Source of the DNA: Adiantum capillus-veneris
Lineage: Eukaryota; Streptophyta; Polypodiopsida; Polypodiales; Pteridaceae
Length of the DNA stretch: 64,000 nucleotides
Direction: 5' to 3'
NCBI GenBank assembly: GCA_014529385.2
Contig: CM043961.1
Span: 17,712,478-17,776,477, forward strand
The translations under genes were made by a program, and so were the position numbers. The notes below the pieces were generated by a model, which had not been told where the DNA came from, made no database searches, and saw only the letters and a list, made by a program, of their open reading frames with translations. Of this stretch, positions 43,603 to 54,861 are shown piece by piece. The stretch's first letter is position 1. Each line of letters starts with the position of its first letter.

Positions 43603-43610
43603 AGGGGGGA
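43603..43610 (+). other. Polypurine tract of copia A
   Basis: AGGGGGGA lies two bases before the 3' LTR start. Confidence 0.7.
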
Positions 43611-43612
43611 TT

Positions 43613-43839
43613 TGTTACCATATACATGTAGTAGTGATGTGTGTAAACACACTAGGACCGCTGGGGAATTTTTTCCCTCTTTAGGAGGTTTTTTCCCCCG
43701 AGCATTGTATATACGCCCATCACTCTAGGGCTATCTATCTTTCCATTGCATACTAAGTAACACACTCTCTATTGTGTGCCTTGAGCTTCCTTCGTCTCCT
43801 CCAAGTTGTGTGCGTTTCTTTGTAACCCTAATTCCAACA
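43613..43839 (+). repeat. 3' LTR of copia A
   Basis: 227 bp, starting TGTTACCATATACATG and ending TAATTCCAACA. Confidence 0.92.
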
Positions 43840-44574
43840 TTCCCCTTATCTTCCCCTCGCTACACATCCTTTTCTTCCACCCCTTATATCTCTTTTTTTT
43901 AAAAACCCCTTCCCCCTAAGCAACAACGCAGCCATCATTGCTAACTAATTGATGATGTGGCATGGCGAGTCGGGAGGACCACCATTTTGGAGAATTTGGT
44001 ACCGAACATGGGCAGCCCAGCATGCTCGACAAGCTTCCCTTCATGGGCGACGGCATGTGAGGCTCCAGCTGGTCGACGCGGGATTCTTTCTCCTCCTTTG
44101 CGCTTCTATTTGTTGTCGCCATGCCATCTCCTCTCTTTTTTTTCCCTTTTTTTCACACCCCTATTAATTTAGGGTGGCCATTCACTTTGGCCTTGGGTGA
44201 CCGATCTCATTGGCTTAAGTTTGGGTGGCCTTTTGGCCCTTCAATTCATAAAGGCACCACATTTGGCATGCAAATTAACCAAGGCATTGCTTCGCACAAA
44301 ATTCATTTGCCAAAGCTCTTGACTAATAATATCATCGTAAATTTTTTTTCCCATTTCATTTCCTTGGATAGTGCCACTTGCCTTCAAGATGCAAGTATAG
44401 ATGATTGCATTTAGTAAAAAGGCATTCCCTTCACATTCCGTTAAAAGCATCAGAACTTCCGTGCTGTAGCTAGGTCAAGCATACTTTGCAATCAATTCTC
44501 ACATATCAACCAAATTAATGTTGAAGCACTGTATTAGGCCAGGTCCTAGTACTGGCCAGGTCATCCAAAATTCT

Positions 44575-44694
44575 CCTACCATTGTCCTATGTGGCATTTG
44601 TGTCGACTAATCCAATGTCGAGCTCAATTTTTGCCCTACCATTGTCCTATGTGGCATTTGTGTCGACTAATCCAGTGTCGAGCTCAATTTTTGC
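44575..44694. repeat. Near-perfect 60-bp tandem duplication
   Basis: Units 44,575-44,634 and 44,635-44,694 appear to differ at a single base (AATG versus AGTG). They begin CCTACCATTGTCCTATGTGG. Confidence 0.93.
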
Positions 44695-45468
44695 CTACCA
44701 AGGATAACCAGCTACCAATGCATTGCAAGTGATGACATTCTGGACAAGATTCTCCTCGAGCATGTATTCTACTACATTCCAAAACCTGGCTAAAGCTCAA
44801 AACTCCCTGATGGAACAATGACCAAGGCAACCAAAGGGGTACAGAATTGGCCCCCGATGAAACTTAAACTGACAATATCCTGACAACCAAAAATTCAATC
44901 CTCGACTTGAAAGACCGAAACTCTCCACAAGATGAGAACTTTAGGTCCATGTACTTACTTCACCCTTGACCCTTCATCTACAGCTACCCAATCTTGTATA
45001 GACCTACAATCGTCTCAAAATTCAAACTGACATAACTTCCTCACCATAGCTCCAATTGATGAGCCGTAAAGACAAGCTTATAGAGCACTTTGAGCACTAC
45101 AGTTCTAGTTCATAAACTCCCATTGCCTATCACTTTAGATATACCCATTTTTAGCATAAACAACATATGTTATGGACCCTTTAAAACCCCATCTGACATA
45201 CATTTAGCATTGAGGCGGTCCGGGGCGGGCAACAAGAGAGGCGACCTCTAAACACCCCTCAAGGCTCCCGTGCTGCTCAATTGGGGCTGGGGCAACCACA
45301 AGCACAACAAAACAACAAACCCACAGCCAAATCCCAACTACACAAGGGGCCCCACCTAGTTTAAGAGCGAACTAGGACGCAAAAGAGGAGAATCGTTAGA
45401 GCAACCCACAAACAAGCAAGGAATTTACACTAACCCTAACACCAATGGAACACTCTCACACACTAAAA

Positions 45469-45471
<3 letters not shown>

Positions 45472-45505
<34 letters not shown>
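45472..45505. repeat. (GA)n microsatellite
   Basis: About 17 GA repeats. Confidence 0.9.
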
Positions 45506-45508
<3 letters not shown>

Positions 45509-48166
45509 TGCTCGGGCTGCTTTGAAACGTATCGGCAATGATCAAGCAAACACAACTATATATTTAAGAAAGAGAGAGAAAGGGGGAGGGGGTGCTTGTT
45601 GCATTAATACCTTCTTACAAATCTGTCATGACAAATCAAAGTGAGATTAGTATTTGTTCAACATAGCTTGCATAAATTTCACCACAACACATCACAAGAA
45701 AAGCCACCCCAATCACTGTCTTAAGGCCAGGGGAGTCCTCTCCACCCTGTCGCCCTCTTACAGTATGTGGGATTTATGGCTATATTGATGACAACACCAG
45801 AGACAAGCTATCAAGAACTTAACAAAAAACACCAAGACACTTACGCATCATTGTTGTCCATTACTTCACGTTGGAAGGGAGACAAAGTATCCAAGCTTAG
45901 TCCAAATCCACCCTCCTTGATTCAACAAATGTTGGGCTTACACTAGTAGGAGAAATGATAGATTTCCTACTCTCAATTGAATGATCACTCTCTCTCTTAC
46001 AATGGCATAGAGTTCCCTTGCTAATCCCCTATTATAGCACATGCACATGCATAAGACAATGAGCTTCCACTCAAGAGCTCCTTCTAGAGAGTTTGCGCTT
46101 GGCTTCTCAAGCTATAGCATAGTGCTCTTGCTTATGGCTCCCCCCTTTTGTGCTAGCTACACCCTCCTTTTATAGCAATTTTGAAGGCTAGGGTTACTCC
46201 TCTAACCATGGTTGGGTTAGATTTTCAACAATTTACCTAATTTCTTTTGCTTGGAATTATCAAGAAGTTGGTGGGGAAAGAGAGAGGAGAGAAATGGAGG
46301 TGATAGGACTTTTCATAGTGGGTTAGTGTTAGTAGAGTTAGTATTAATTTACAAATGGAATTGGATATTTACCATGGGAGTATCCATGTAGGATACAAAT
46401 AAGGAAGAAAAACTCTTAAGAGGTAAGAAAAGGTGGATTTCTTACAAGGTTGATGCTCCAAGTGTCTTGAGTAGTGCCAATTTGACGCTTGTTGACGGTC
46501 CACTAGCTTTGACGGTACATTTTTTCTCCACTCTTGACCTTTCTTGAGAGACAAGGTAATTGAAGCTGAGTAATCAACCACCATGATGCTGTCTTTTAAG
46601 AGAAGAGGCTGAATTTTGTGGTTTTTTTGATAGATATGGGTAATTTGGAGGAGGAAAAATGAGACTAGGTGGTCAATTTTGGAATGGAATTGTGTGTGGG
46701 AGGTATGAGTTCACCATGGTTTCTCTTATTCTTCAAGGTTGAGGAGAAGGTGAATAGGGTGCAGAGAGGAGTGGTGAGAGAGGTGGGGATGATGAGTGGA
46801 GAAGTGTGTGTGAAAGAGGAAAATGATAAAGTGGAAGAGAGAGTGTGGCTGCATAGCATGGGAAAACTGGGTCCCACTAATAAAATCATAGCTCACAGCT
46901 CGTAGCTCAAAAAAATATGAAAAAATTTAAGGCAAAAGTTCAGCCCACGAGCTACAACTTTTCTTTGTATCACCTTTTCAAATTCGGAGAGCAAGTGAAC
47001 TTTAAAAATTCAACAAAACCGACTGGTTTTTTCCACTGCACAAAGTCCTTGTGGGGTCCTTCTTTGGATGATTCTTTTGAATACCTCCAAGAGTGAGCCC
47101 TCCATAGTGCATGTATGCATGCCACCTACCCTTGACCTTATTTGGTAGGTCTATAATTGAAGATATTGTTGAGATCATGATATAAGTGAATAGTACAACT
47201 AAGAAAATCAAATATTGAGGGGTCTAAAAAAATATGTACATGTCAAATATAAATAATATAAGTGGAAAAAATATAAAGGGGTCAAAAGAAATCTCTCTCA
47301 TTATGAGGCTACCATAAAAAGATAAATATTTTTGGTGTTCTAATTTTTTAGAAAAAAAAAATAGATGTAGGAAGGGAAAAATCACAATAGTGAAAAAATA
47401 TACACATAAATAAAACTAGTTTTTTTGGATTTTTGTTGGGGTGGAGTTACACCAAATATAAGAGAAGCTTACATGAAAATATTTCTATATGGAATAAAGA
47501 GTATGAAAAATGGTAAGAAAAATTGTGGTAATGGTGAGGCAATGTACAGAGCATAAATAACACACACCTAGGTAGAAATATTTAAATAAATACCAAAATA
47601 ATTATGAAAAAATCTTTTATTTAAGCCCCATATACAAAGAAATATTTACATACGCATGGGCCATAATATACTTATATTTTTTATTTTTTTTATTTTTTTG
47701 GCTCAACTAGCCCAATGACTAGCTAATTGAGGGTTTTTTATTTCAGTAAGGAGATATGGGAAAAGTCCCCTAACTCACACGCACCTATATACAGTGAAAG
47801 GGTGAGGGTAACCACAGTGTTTGAGTGATCTGATAGGGTGAGATAACTCACTATGGCAATTACAGAGAGCCGAAAAATGGCTATCAGCATCAAACCTTGC
47901 CTATTATCAATCCTTGGTCGCGCTGCTACTCAATAAACATATAGGCTTCAAAGAAGCTTAACTTGCATTCCTCTACTCTTTTTTCCTTCATGGAAGCAGA
48001 GTGGCACGACATCCACCCCTCTAAACATGCACATCCTCTGGCATGTGCCAATCGTCTTTCCCTTTAATTTGCATCATCAAAAGCTTCATCAGACACATCG
48101 TCTGATGCATACATATCATCATCATCCGTTGATTGTTAATTTGAGATTTGATCCTGAAAATTAAAC

Positions 48167-49612
48167 TCACCTTCTTGTTTCTTGAACAATTTGCCCTTTT
48201 CCTTGCAAAAACAGGCACTTTAAGCTCAGTGCCATTGAGCTCACATAGCTTATATGTTGCATTGTCATAAACATGAAGTACAACATATGGTCCAAACCAT
48301 CACTTGACCATCTTTCGCATAGCAGAGTATTGGTTTTCCAAGATACTATCATAAATGAGTACCCAATCTCCATCTTTGATAGCATATGGCCATAGTGATT
48401 CTCATCAAATGCTGCTTTATTCTTCAAGATTGCCTCCTTGAACTTTTCTTTGGCCTGCTCAATATCTTCTTGATGCCTCTCAAATGCTGCTTTATTCTTC
48501 AAGATTGCCTCCTTGAACTTTTCTTTGGCCTGCTCAATATCTTCTTGATGCCTCTCAAGTTGGCAAATACGTAAAGCAAGAAAATCTTCTATAGACATAT
48601 CTACTTCCCATGGAATTATAGTCCAAGACACAACTACCTCCTGTAGGCATAATGGTTTTCTGTCCATGCATCAATTTAGATGGCATATAACTTGTAACAG
48701 AACTATGCGTAGTGCGATCATCCCATAAAGAAAAAGGTAGTATCTTAGGCAAATCACCAATATGTCATCGGCATGCCTTTGTTAAAGCCTTAACAATTGG
48801 AGGATTCCCTCTTTCACTTTTTCCATTGCCTTCTGGATTGTATCCCGTAGTAAGAGCCAATTTGATGCCCATACAAGCAAAGAATTCACGAGCTTCATCT
48901 GCATCCAGCTCTCCTCTGTCAGCAGTGATTTTGCCAGCACAACCATACCTGGAAATCACATCTTCAAGAAAAAATTTGCATACATCACTTGGTAGCCTTT
49001 GTACGCAAAGCTCTTCCTTCAACCTGATTAGTGAGATCTTCTCTAGTAAGAAAAATATACCTCATCTGCCAAACACCCACTGGCATTGTAATCAAATCTA
49101 CTACCCATTTGTAATGCATAGCTAGTGGATAAGTAGGATGCAATCCATCTCAATGCCGTACATTAGAATACTACTAGCATACTAAGCAAGTTTCCACAAA
49201 TTGTGCAACATCTTTGTACATTCCCTTCCACCAATAGCTCCTTGATTTTGACAAAAGTTTCCCATACCCCTCCGTGTCCAGCCCATAAACTTTCATGAAA
49301 CTCTTTAATCACCTATTGTTGAGTTTCTTTATCACAAACAACCCATTGTGGTACCCCTCATGAATGCTTTTGTTGCTTCCACAGATGACCATCCTTAAAA
49401 AAGGAGCTATAAGCCTTTTCCCTTATCCTATTGTACTCTTGATCACTCCATCCCTCTTTCCTGGTAAGAGTACTGCGGTAACGGCCTTTTAAAAGCCATT
49501 CCCCATCATACATCTCTTCTAAATAGACTTTAAAAACACGAACATGGGTACCACAGCTCGCATGTAAATGAGAAAAGGTTAAAAACACGAACATGGGTAC
49601 CACAGCTCGCAT
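48167..49612 (-). pseudogene. Gypsy B integrase relic
   Basis: Read leftward. 49,612-49,358 is a region upstream of the core. 49,022-48,765 is the catalytic core with KITADRGELDADEAREFF (second Asp) and NPEGNGKSERG (catalytic Glu). 48,667-48,167 is the C-terminal part, with a helical repeat. Integrase joins element DNA to the chromosome. Frameshifts between segments and tandem duplications at 49,531-49,628 and 48,406-48,555 indicate decay. The first catalytic Asp segment was not located. Confidence 0.7.
48406..48555. repeat. Exact 75-bp tandem duplication in integrase C-terminus
   Basis: Units 48,406-48,480 and 48,481-48,555 are identical. They encode an in-frame repeat of 25 residues (ERHQEDIEQAKEKFKEAILK and five more), extending a charged helix. 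Confidence 0.95.
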
Positions 49613-49628
49613 GTAAATGAGAAGAGGT
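49531..49628. repeat. 49-bp tandem duplication in gypsy B
   Basis: Units start at 49,531 and 49,580 (TAAAAACACGAACATGGGTA). They are near identical, and 49 is not a multiple of three, so the frame is disrupted. Confidence 0.9.
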
Positions 49629-49752
49629 ATAGATTAATCATCTCCTCTTAATCTTCATATATTATGGCCCTTGACAACATATCTACTACACGTTTTTCTA
49701 TGCCTGCAATGTGACAAAACTCAGGGTTAAGAGACTTAATAAAGGCTATCCA

Positions 49753-50223
49753 TCACAACATTGCAATGTTTGGAGTAGTGCAGTTTTCAATCATCCCTAT
49801 CAATGGTAAACAATATGTCTCTACCACAATTGAAGCACCAATGAAATATTCTTTGTCAGACCTCAGGGAAGTAGCAACATTCCAAAGTTCTCTCTTAACA
49901 TGTGGGTAACCTCTTTGACGAGCATTAAGCACTTTTGCTCCAAACCAAACCGCATACCTATGACCATTCTCATCATCTTGACCTATAGCCCATCCGAAAC
50001 CTGTCGGACTAGTGTCAACGGTTAAGATTACTAGTCTTCCATACTTACAGTCAACCTTTCTCAAGGTAGGACCCTCAAGAAGCATTGTTTTCAATTTTCT
50101 ATTGGCCATTGTATGAGCTTCTTCTGATACAAACCTTTTATCCTTCCTTAGCAATTGATAAAGCACCTCTGCAACATGAGCAAAGGGTGGCAACCAAATA
50201 CGATAAAATACACATGCAACCAA
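49753..50223 (-). pseudogene. Gypsy B RNase H-like domain
   Basis: LVILTVDTSPTGFGWAIGQD is the RNase H-like opening (Asp, then G-G-W-A), followed by GAKVLNARQRGYPHVKRELW (Glu of the active site) and VETYCLPLIGMI, where the usual Asp of the third motif appears as Tyr in ETYC. Upstream is the RT connection (LLRKDKRFVSEEAH). RNase H removes RNA from the RNA-DNA hybrid. The changed residue suggests loss of activity. Confidence 0.7.
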
Positions 50224-50487
50224 AAACCTTCAAGCCTCACTAACCGATGTGCATGTTTCTTTCATCTTCTGTATAGCTTCAACTTTAGCCAGACTCAGTC
50301 GTCTTCCATCCGGCGGGCCACACATATGTCCCACAATTAAAACCTCTTTACCACCAAAAATAGATTCTGGCCCTGAAAGTGTCAAGTTAACTTCCTCAAG
50401 TCTATATAAAATGGCATCACAGTCAGCAATATGTTGGGCAAAAAAATGTCAGCACCCCCTGTGGTCTTTTACCTCATCTTTGAACCC

Positions 50488-51324
50488 TTATTCACATCCC
50501 TTGATTGGCGAATCATCGATGAAAGGCATAGTAACATGAGGAATAAAATCCCTTAGCACTTTATTCATACCATTCATCATATGAGCTATAGAGTTAGTAG
50601 CACCCTGTGGTAGAGTGCACATCCTCACCAAACCGAGAGGTGTACGCATTGTAGTAAGATCCCTGCTCTTCACATCAAGATGAAACTAATCATATCCTGA
50701 GTAAAGATCACCCATAGAGTATATAGATCTTCCTACAAAGGCTTCAACAAACTCGTCCACTATTGGACCTATACCCACATTGCGGATTGTTACTTTGTTG
50801 ACCGGTTGCATATCCTAAATGAACCTTGAGGTACCATTTTTCTTTGGAACAGTAAACCATCAATTAGAGTATGGTTTGCATGATGGTTCCAAAATGCCCA
50901 TCCTTATCTTCTCATTTAACAAATCAATGAGCTTTGGAGAGTGAGCTTTGGGTACTAGAATAGGGCGTAGACTCCATGGCATATGAGGAACAGTAAATAT
51001 AACCATAGGAGAAACAACATTTGGATCTGCACATCCAATCTCATCAAGCTCAAAAGCAAAGGCTTTACCATGATTTCCAAGCATCTCTCAAAAGCATTTG
51101 ATCTCCTCTTCAATAAGGAAATCCACCTCTCCAATCTTTAGTTGCTTCAATGTCTCTTCAGTGAACTTATGCCCAATGTTCTTTGGCTCTCTCAGTATAT
51201 GCTGGCAAGAATCTTTCTCCATTACTCCATCACTTCCTTCTAGAAAAGGTATAGCCACGAGCCTCACCTTCTTTGCAATAGATTTATATTTTGTCTCAAC
51301 CTGGACTTCAATTACTTCACCCAA
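50488..51324 (-). pseudogene. Gypsy B reverse transcriptase
   Basis: 51,324-51,088 is the protease-RT linker with LKIGEVDFLIEEEIKCF. 51,084-50,860 has FTVPHMPWSLRPILVPKAHS and LNEKIRMGILEPS (RT entry motifs). 50,673-50,488 has TTMRTPLGLVRMCTLPQGAT and the catalytic MPFIDDSPIKG (FIDD at 50,512-50,523). A stop-containing stretch at 50,674-50,859 separates them. RT copies the element RNA into DNA. Broken as read. Confidence 0.75.
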
Positions 51325-51354
51325 ATCCTCCTTTATATGTGTAAGTGCTTCATA

Positions 51355-51672
51355 TCAATCCAGTTCTTTACACATGTCCATTGAATGTACTTTAACTATG
51401 TCATTTCCACTTTGTAACTTGTATTGCATGATCTCTACTAGCTCTGACATAGTATCCACACAAGACCTCTTCAAAGATCCCTGAAACCACATCATCTGGT
51501 TCAAACACATCACATCCCTGCAATTCACTTTGATTACCTGACACATATTTCTTTCACCATTTATGTAGCTCATTAAACTTCCTGTATGGCACCGAACCCT
51601 TAGCTGTGAATCCCAAAAACACCAAAGAGAAAGTCTCTCTTTGCGAGAGCTTTCCCACCTGCGTACCACCAT
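51355..51672 (-). pseudogene. Gypsy B linker between protease and RT
   Basis: A minus frame of 106 codons with no clear domain. It lies where gypsy pol has a variable linker. Low information. Confidence 0.3.
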
Positions 51673-51869
51673 AGTCCCGCTTTATAGTGGCATCTCAAGA
51701 AAATCCTGTGAAAACCTGTGTTCTTTTACCTCTGTGTATCTTCGGTAATGGATGATCACGTAGGCTATCTTTGTTTCTAACATGATCTACACACACATTC
51801 AAAAATTGAACAACCTTTTAATGTATCCGTGCTCCGGATCCTTGCATAGGCTGAGCCATTATCTAACAC

Positions 51870-52292
51870 CTATGTTTCCATGCGCACAATCATAACGTAG
51901 GGTTCTCCCAATATGAGTGGATAGGACAAATGCTCCTGTATAAAAAAGTTTTGTGCATCACAAACATCCCCAATAGTTACCTTAACATTTGCACATGCAC
52001 CATAAAGATCCTCTAGAAGCATATTGACAGCATGAATCCACCAACCATGAACAACATCAATAGGCCATTTCCCTTTCTTGTGCAAGCTCTTTGCCATAAG
52101 ATTGATTTTTGACCCATGGTCCAAAAGTGCTAAAACTGGCTCTTCAATGTCCTCAAGCTTCACAATGGTTTTTGGCATTGCTCTAGCCCAATGAGTCCTA
52201 GAAAAGTGACTCCTCGGCACAATTTTCTCATCTCCATCATCATTAAAATGAACATGTCTTACCTCAGAGATAATTGGATTTGAAAGCACCAC
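51870..52292 (-). pseudogene. Gypsy B retropepsin with DHG variant
   Basis: EEPVLALLDHGSKINLMAKS sits at the catalytic position, so the usual D-S/T-G is D-H-G. The flap region is followed by QEHLSYPLILGEPYV (LG motif near the end). As I recall, the DHGS form occurs in a gypsy group of non-seed plants. Retropepsin processes Gag-Pol. Confidence 0.7.
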
Positions 52293-52583
52293 CTACTTTG
52301 AATTTTCATCTTCAAATACCTCTTCATAAGCATCCAAAATTGACTCAATGTGATGGATCATTTGGCTTTTGACCGCATCATGTTCCTGCTCACTTGGTAT
52401 CTGTCATTTTTGTTTAATGATGTCAATAATCTCCTCATGAACCCCATGCTTGGCAATTCCCAAGATGTCACAGAGCGTGAGCTCCACATTGCTATTGAGA
52501 ATGCGCTCTTTAAAAACCTTCTTTAAATTTGTAGCCAACTCAATGTTAGATTTTAGCTTATAGGAAGGTCCCTTGGGCTTACC

Positions 52584-53172
52584 CTACTTCTTATCTTTTG
52601 ATGCCTCTTCCATAACCACTTCAGGAGAAGGTTTGAGAACAGGCCCCTTATCTTGCTTACTGCTAGATCTGGTTTCTCTTTTTGATGTTCCTCCAATATC
52701 TTCATCTCTTTTGCGCTTCTCTTCTACTATGTCTTCATTAGCTTGAGACCTGGCAATAAATGCATACACAGAAAGAGAATCTACCAGATCTGCCCATCCT
52801 GTAGTTTCTCGAATGCAATTCCCAACCTGACATAATTTTCCATGAGTCACCTTACCTGCTTCTACGTCGTCAAAGAGTCTTCAAAGCATAAGGCCACAAA
52901 TCACCTTTATTTCTTACACCTTCATCATCTTCATTATTGTATACCTGCAACCCATATGTAGTTGCTTCTACCATAACAACATTATGTTGTATTTCCTTGT
53001 CTAACTTCTTCATACCACCCCTCCCAAAATTCAAGCAGAGTGGCTCATGTGTTGCTTTGAGATGTATCTTTTTGTCTTTCCAAAAGACCACATATTTTCT
53101 TGTAAGCTTCATTAAAATCTTCACAATCATTGTGTTCATGGTCTTTACTATCACACCACATGCAGTGATCAT
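52584..53172 (-). pseudogene. Gypsy B gag C-terminal part
   Basis: 53,172-52,870 (HLKATHEPLCLNFGRGGMKK) and 52,850-52,584 (TGWADLVDSLSVYAFIARSQ, then Lys/Arg/Glu-rich) continue gag downstream of the zinc knuckle after a frameshift. They lead toward protease. No domain beyond gag-associated sequence. Confidence 0.5.
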
Positions 53173-54017
53173 CCCAATCCTTGCATGGAGGTTGATGCCT
53201 GGGATCTGAAATGAAACCCTTGGTGCCTACCCCTTCGAGATTAATTGCTTCCATATTTAGATTTAATTCTTGTATACCTTTGATATGCTCGTCAAGAACT
53301 GGCTTCTCTAATTTTTGTTTCCCAAAGGCTGACTTCTCCTTAATTTCCTCATATGTTGTCTCCATGGGATCAACCACAATCAACTTATCCACCCTCATCT
53401 TCTTCTTTACAACCAGCTTCCAATCAGATGTTAAGCCCAATTCACATGTTGAATCCTCAAGTAGTTGCACCAAGCTCTTTTGAAGATGTGGGTCAATAGC
53501 TTGGACAAATACCTCCACCCATTCTCTTATTTCAATGACCGTTGCTCTCCTATAGATAGCTGCTCAAATTTCTTTTCAAATTCTTGTAGAAGCTCTTGTA
53601 TAGATAAATCCTTGTTTTTCTGTTGGATCCACTTCATAAAACTTTGCTTAGTTACCCTTTGAGAATCTTCAAGGAAATACTCCTCCTGTAATTCCTTTTT
53701 AAAAGTCTTCCAGTTTGGTCCTTGTGCAGCCTGTATCTTCCCAATTCGAGCCCTAAGCTCAGCATGACAATCAAGTGAAAACCTTCAATTGCTTCATGAT
53801 CATCGATCCCATTATCCTCAATAGATTTCTCATAAACTTGGCAAATTTTTGAAACATCTCGATATTCAAACCACTGCAATTTCTCTATTATTGCTAGTCG
53901 AGCTTTCCATATCCACTCATGCAAATTAAATTGTTGTTATGCAGCCTGTTGCTGCTGCATGTAGGCAACAAATTGTTGCATCATTTGCTGCATTGCCGCC
54001 TCTTGCGGTGTAGTCAT
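53045..54017 (-). pseudogene. gag: Gypsy B gag with zinc knuckle
   Basis: ATG at 54,017 opens TTPQEAAMQQMMQQFVAYMQ, a Gln-rich start. An in-frame TAA at 53,939-53,937 follows 26 codons (probable Gln to stop), then the frame continues LHEWIWKARLAIIEKLQWFE. After further breaks the segment 53,518-53,045 ends in a zinc knuckle CMWCDSKDHEHNDC (CX2CX4HX4C). This start lies about 60 bp inside the 5' LTR, as expected for gag. Confidence 0.7.
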
Positions 54018-54075
54018 CTTTCTCTGCAAAATTTTCCCAACTCTCGGCTTAGTTTCACGTTCGTTTTACCAAAGA

Positions 54076-54861
54076 TGTTGGGAATAATGGGTTCATGAGG
54101 TGAGCCAGTCGAGCTGCTTGCTGTGGAAAATAAGAGAGACAAGTTGCACGACACAAAGCAAAAGACTCCGACGACACCGTAAATTCTTAAAATTGACAAC
54201 TTGAATGCTTTAAGCTACTAATGATTAGCCAAAGTGGAATTTGATTACAAATTTTTGCTGTTAATGGCACTAATAGAGTTAAGAGAGTTTAATGCTCTCA
54301 AATTTAGACCAAGATTGCAAATTTTCCACTTATTCCCACCATTAGAGCTTTTTGAAGCTAATTAGGAAGGAAGTGTATGGAAAATATTCCATATGTGATG
54401 CCTTTGTATCTCCCAAGTATGGTAGAGAGAGGTTATCCTCTCTCCTTCTTTCCTTACTAATCCTTTGCTTGCTTTCAAATTACAATTCCTATCGTTAACA
54501 GCACTACCAAAGAAAATCTTGAGCTTATGGAGCTTAATCCTCACAAATTTGACCAAGAGTAATGATCTCCTTCTTATGCATGAAATTAGAGCTTAAAATT
54601 GGCTATAAGGATGCATGTTGCCCTCGAATCTCCTAATCTCCTTCCCTTGCCAACCTTATTCTTCCGCTTCAATCTCCTTCTTTATGGAAGCCGAGTCTAA
54701 GAGAGATAGCTATAGCCTTGTGCTTTACTTAATGGGACGAGCCTTGCTATCTTGATTCATGCCATTCATGATAATGCCAGGAGAGAGAGAGATCAAGCCC
54801 CTCAACTTGCCGAGGTTGAGTGAGAAAGCGAGAGAGCCCTCTCATGAGCTCAAGACCCCCC
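54076..54861 (-). repeat. 5' LTR of gypsy B
   Basis: 786 bp, ending on the minus strand in CCATTATTCCCAACA. Just inside is TTTGGTAAAACGAACGTG, which may be the primer binding site, but the tRNA cannot be assigned. Confidence 0.7.

Larger units (their letters stand above)
38675..43839 (+). mobile_element. Copia A: Ty1/copia element inserted in gypsy B
   Basis: It has 227-bp LTRs at 38,675-38,901 and 43,613-43,839 (about 12 differences by hand count), a primer binding site at 38,904 and a purine tract at 43,603-43,610. Flanking 5-mers are TTCAC and TTCCC, a target duplication with one change. Gene order is gag, protease, integrase, RT, RNase H, as in Ty1/copia. Stops and frameshifts in pol make it non-autonomous now. 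Confidence 0.93.
43840..48166. other. Non-coding 3' region of gypsy B
   Basis: About 4.3 kb between copia A and the gypsy B integrase. No gene was recognised in either strand. It holds the 60-bp tandem duplication at 44,575-44,694 and a (GA)n run at 45,472-45,505. It may be a long gypsy 3' untranslated region or contain further unrecognised insertions. Confidence 0.5.
37272..54861 (-). mobile_element. Gypsy B: minus-strand LTR retrotransposon
   Basis: LTRs lie at 54,076-54,861 (5') and 37,272-38,055 (3'), with a purine tract next to the 3' LTR. Gag, protease, RT, RNase H and integrase relics lie in order from 54,017 down to 48,167. Without the copia insertion it is about 12.4 kb, including roughly 4.7 kb of non-coding sequence between integrase and the 3' LTR. 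Flanking 5-mers (CCCGA and CTTTT) do not match, and X sequence is missing between the flanks, so the locus was rearranged after or during insertion. Confidence 0.8.

Noticed and set aside
46369-47211. Small frames in the 3' region of gypsy B
   Set aside because: No motifs, no conservation with other sequence in the window, and lengths expected by chance in AT-rich DNA.
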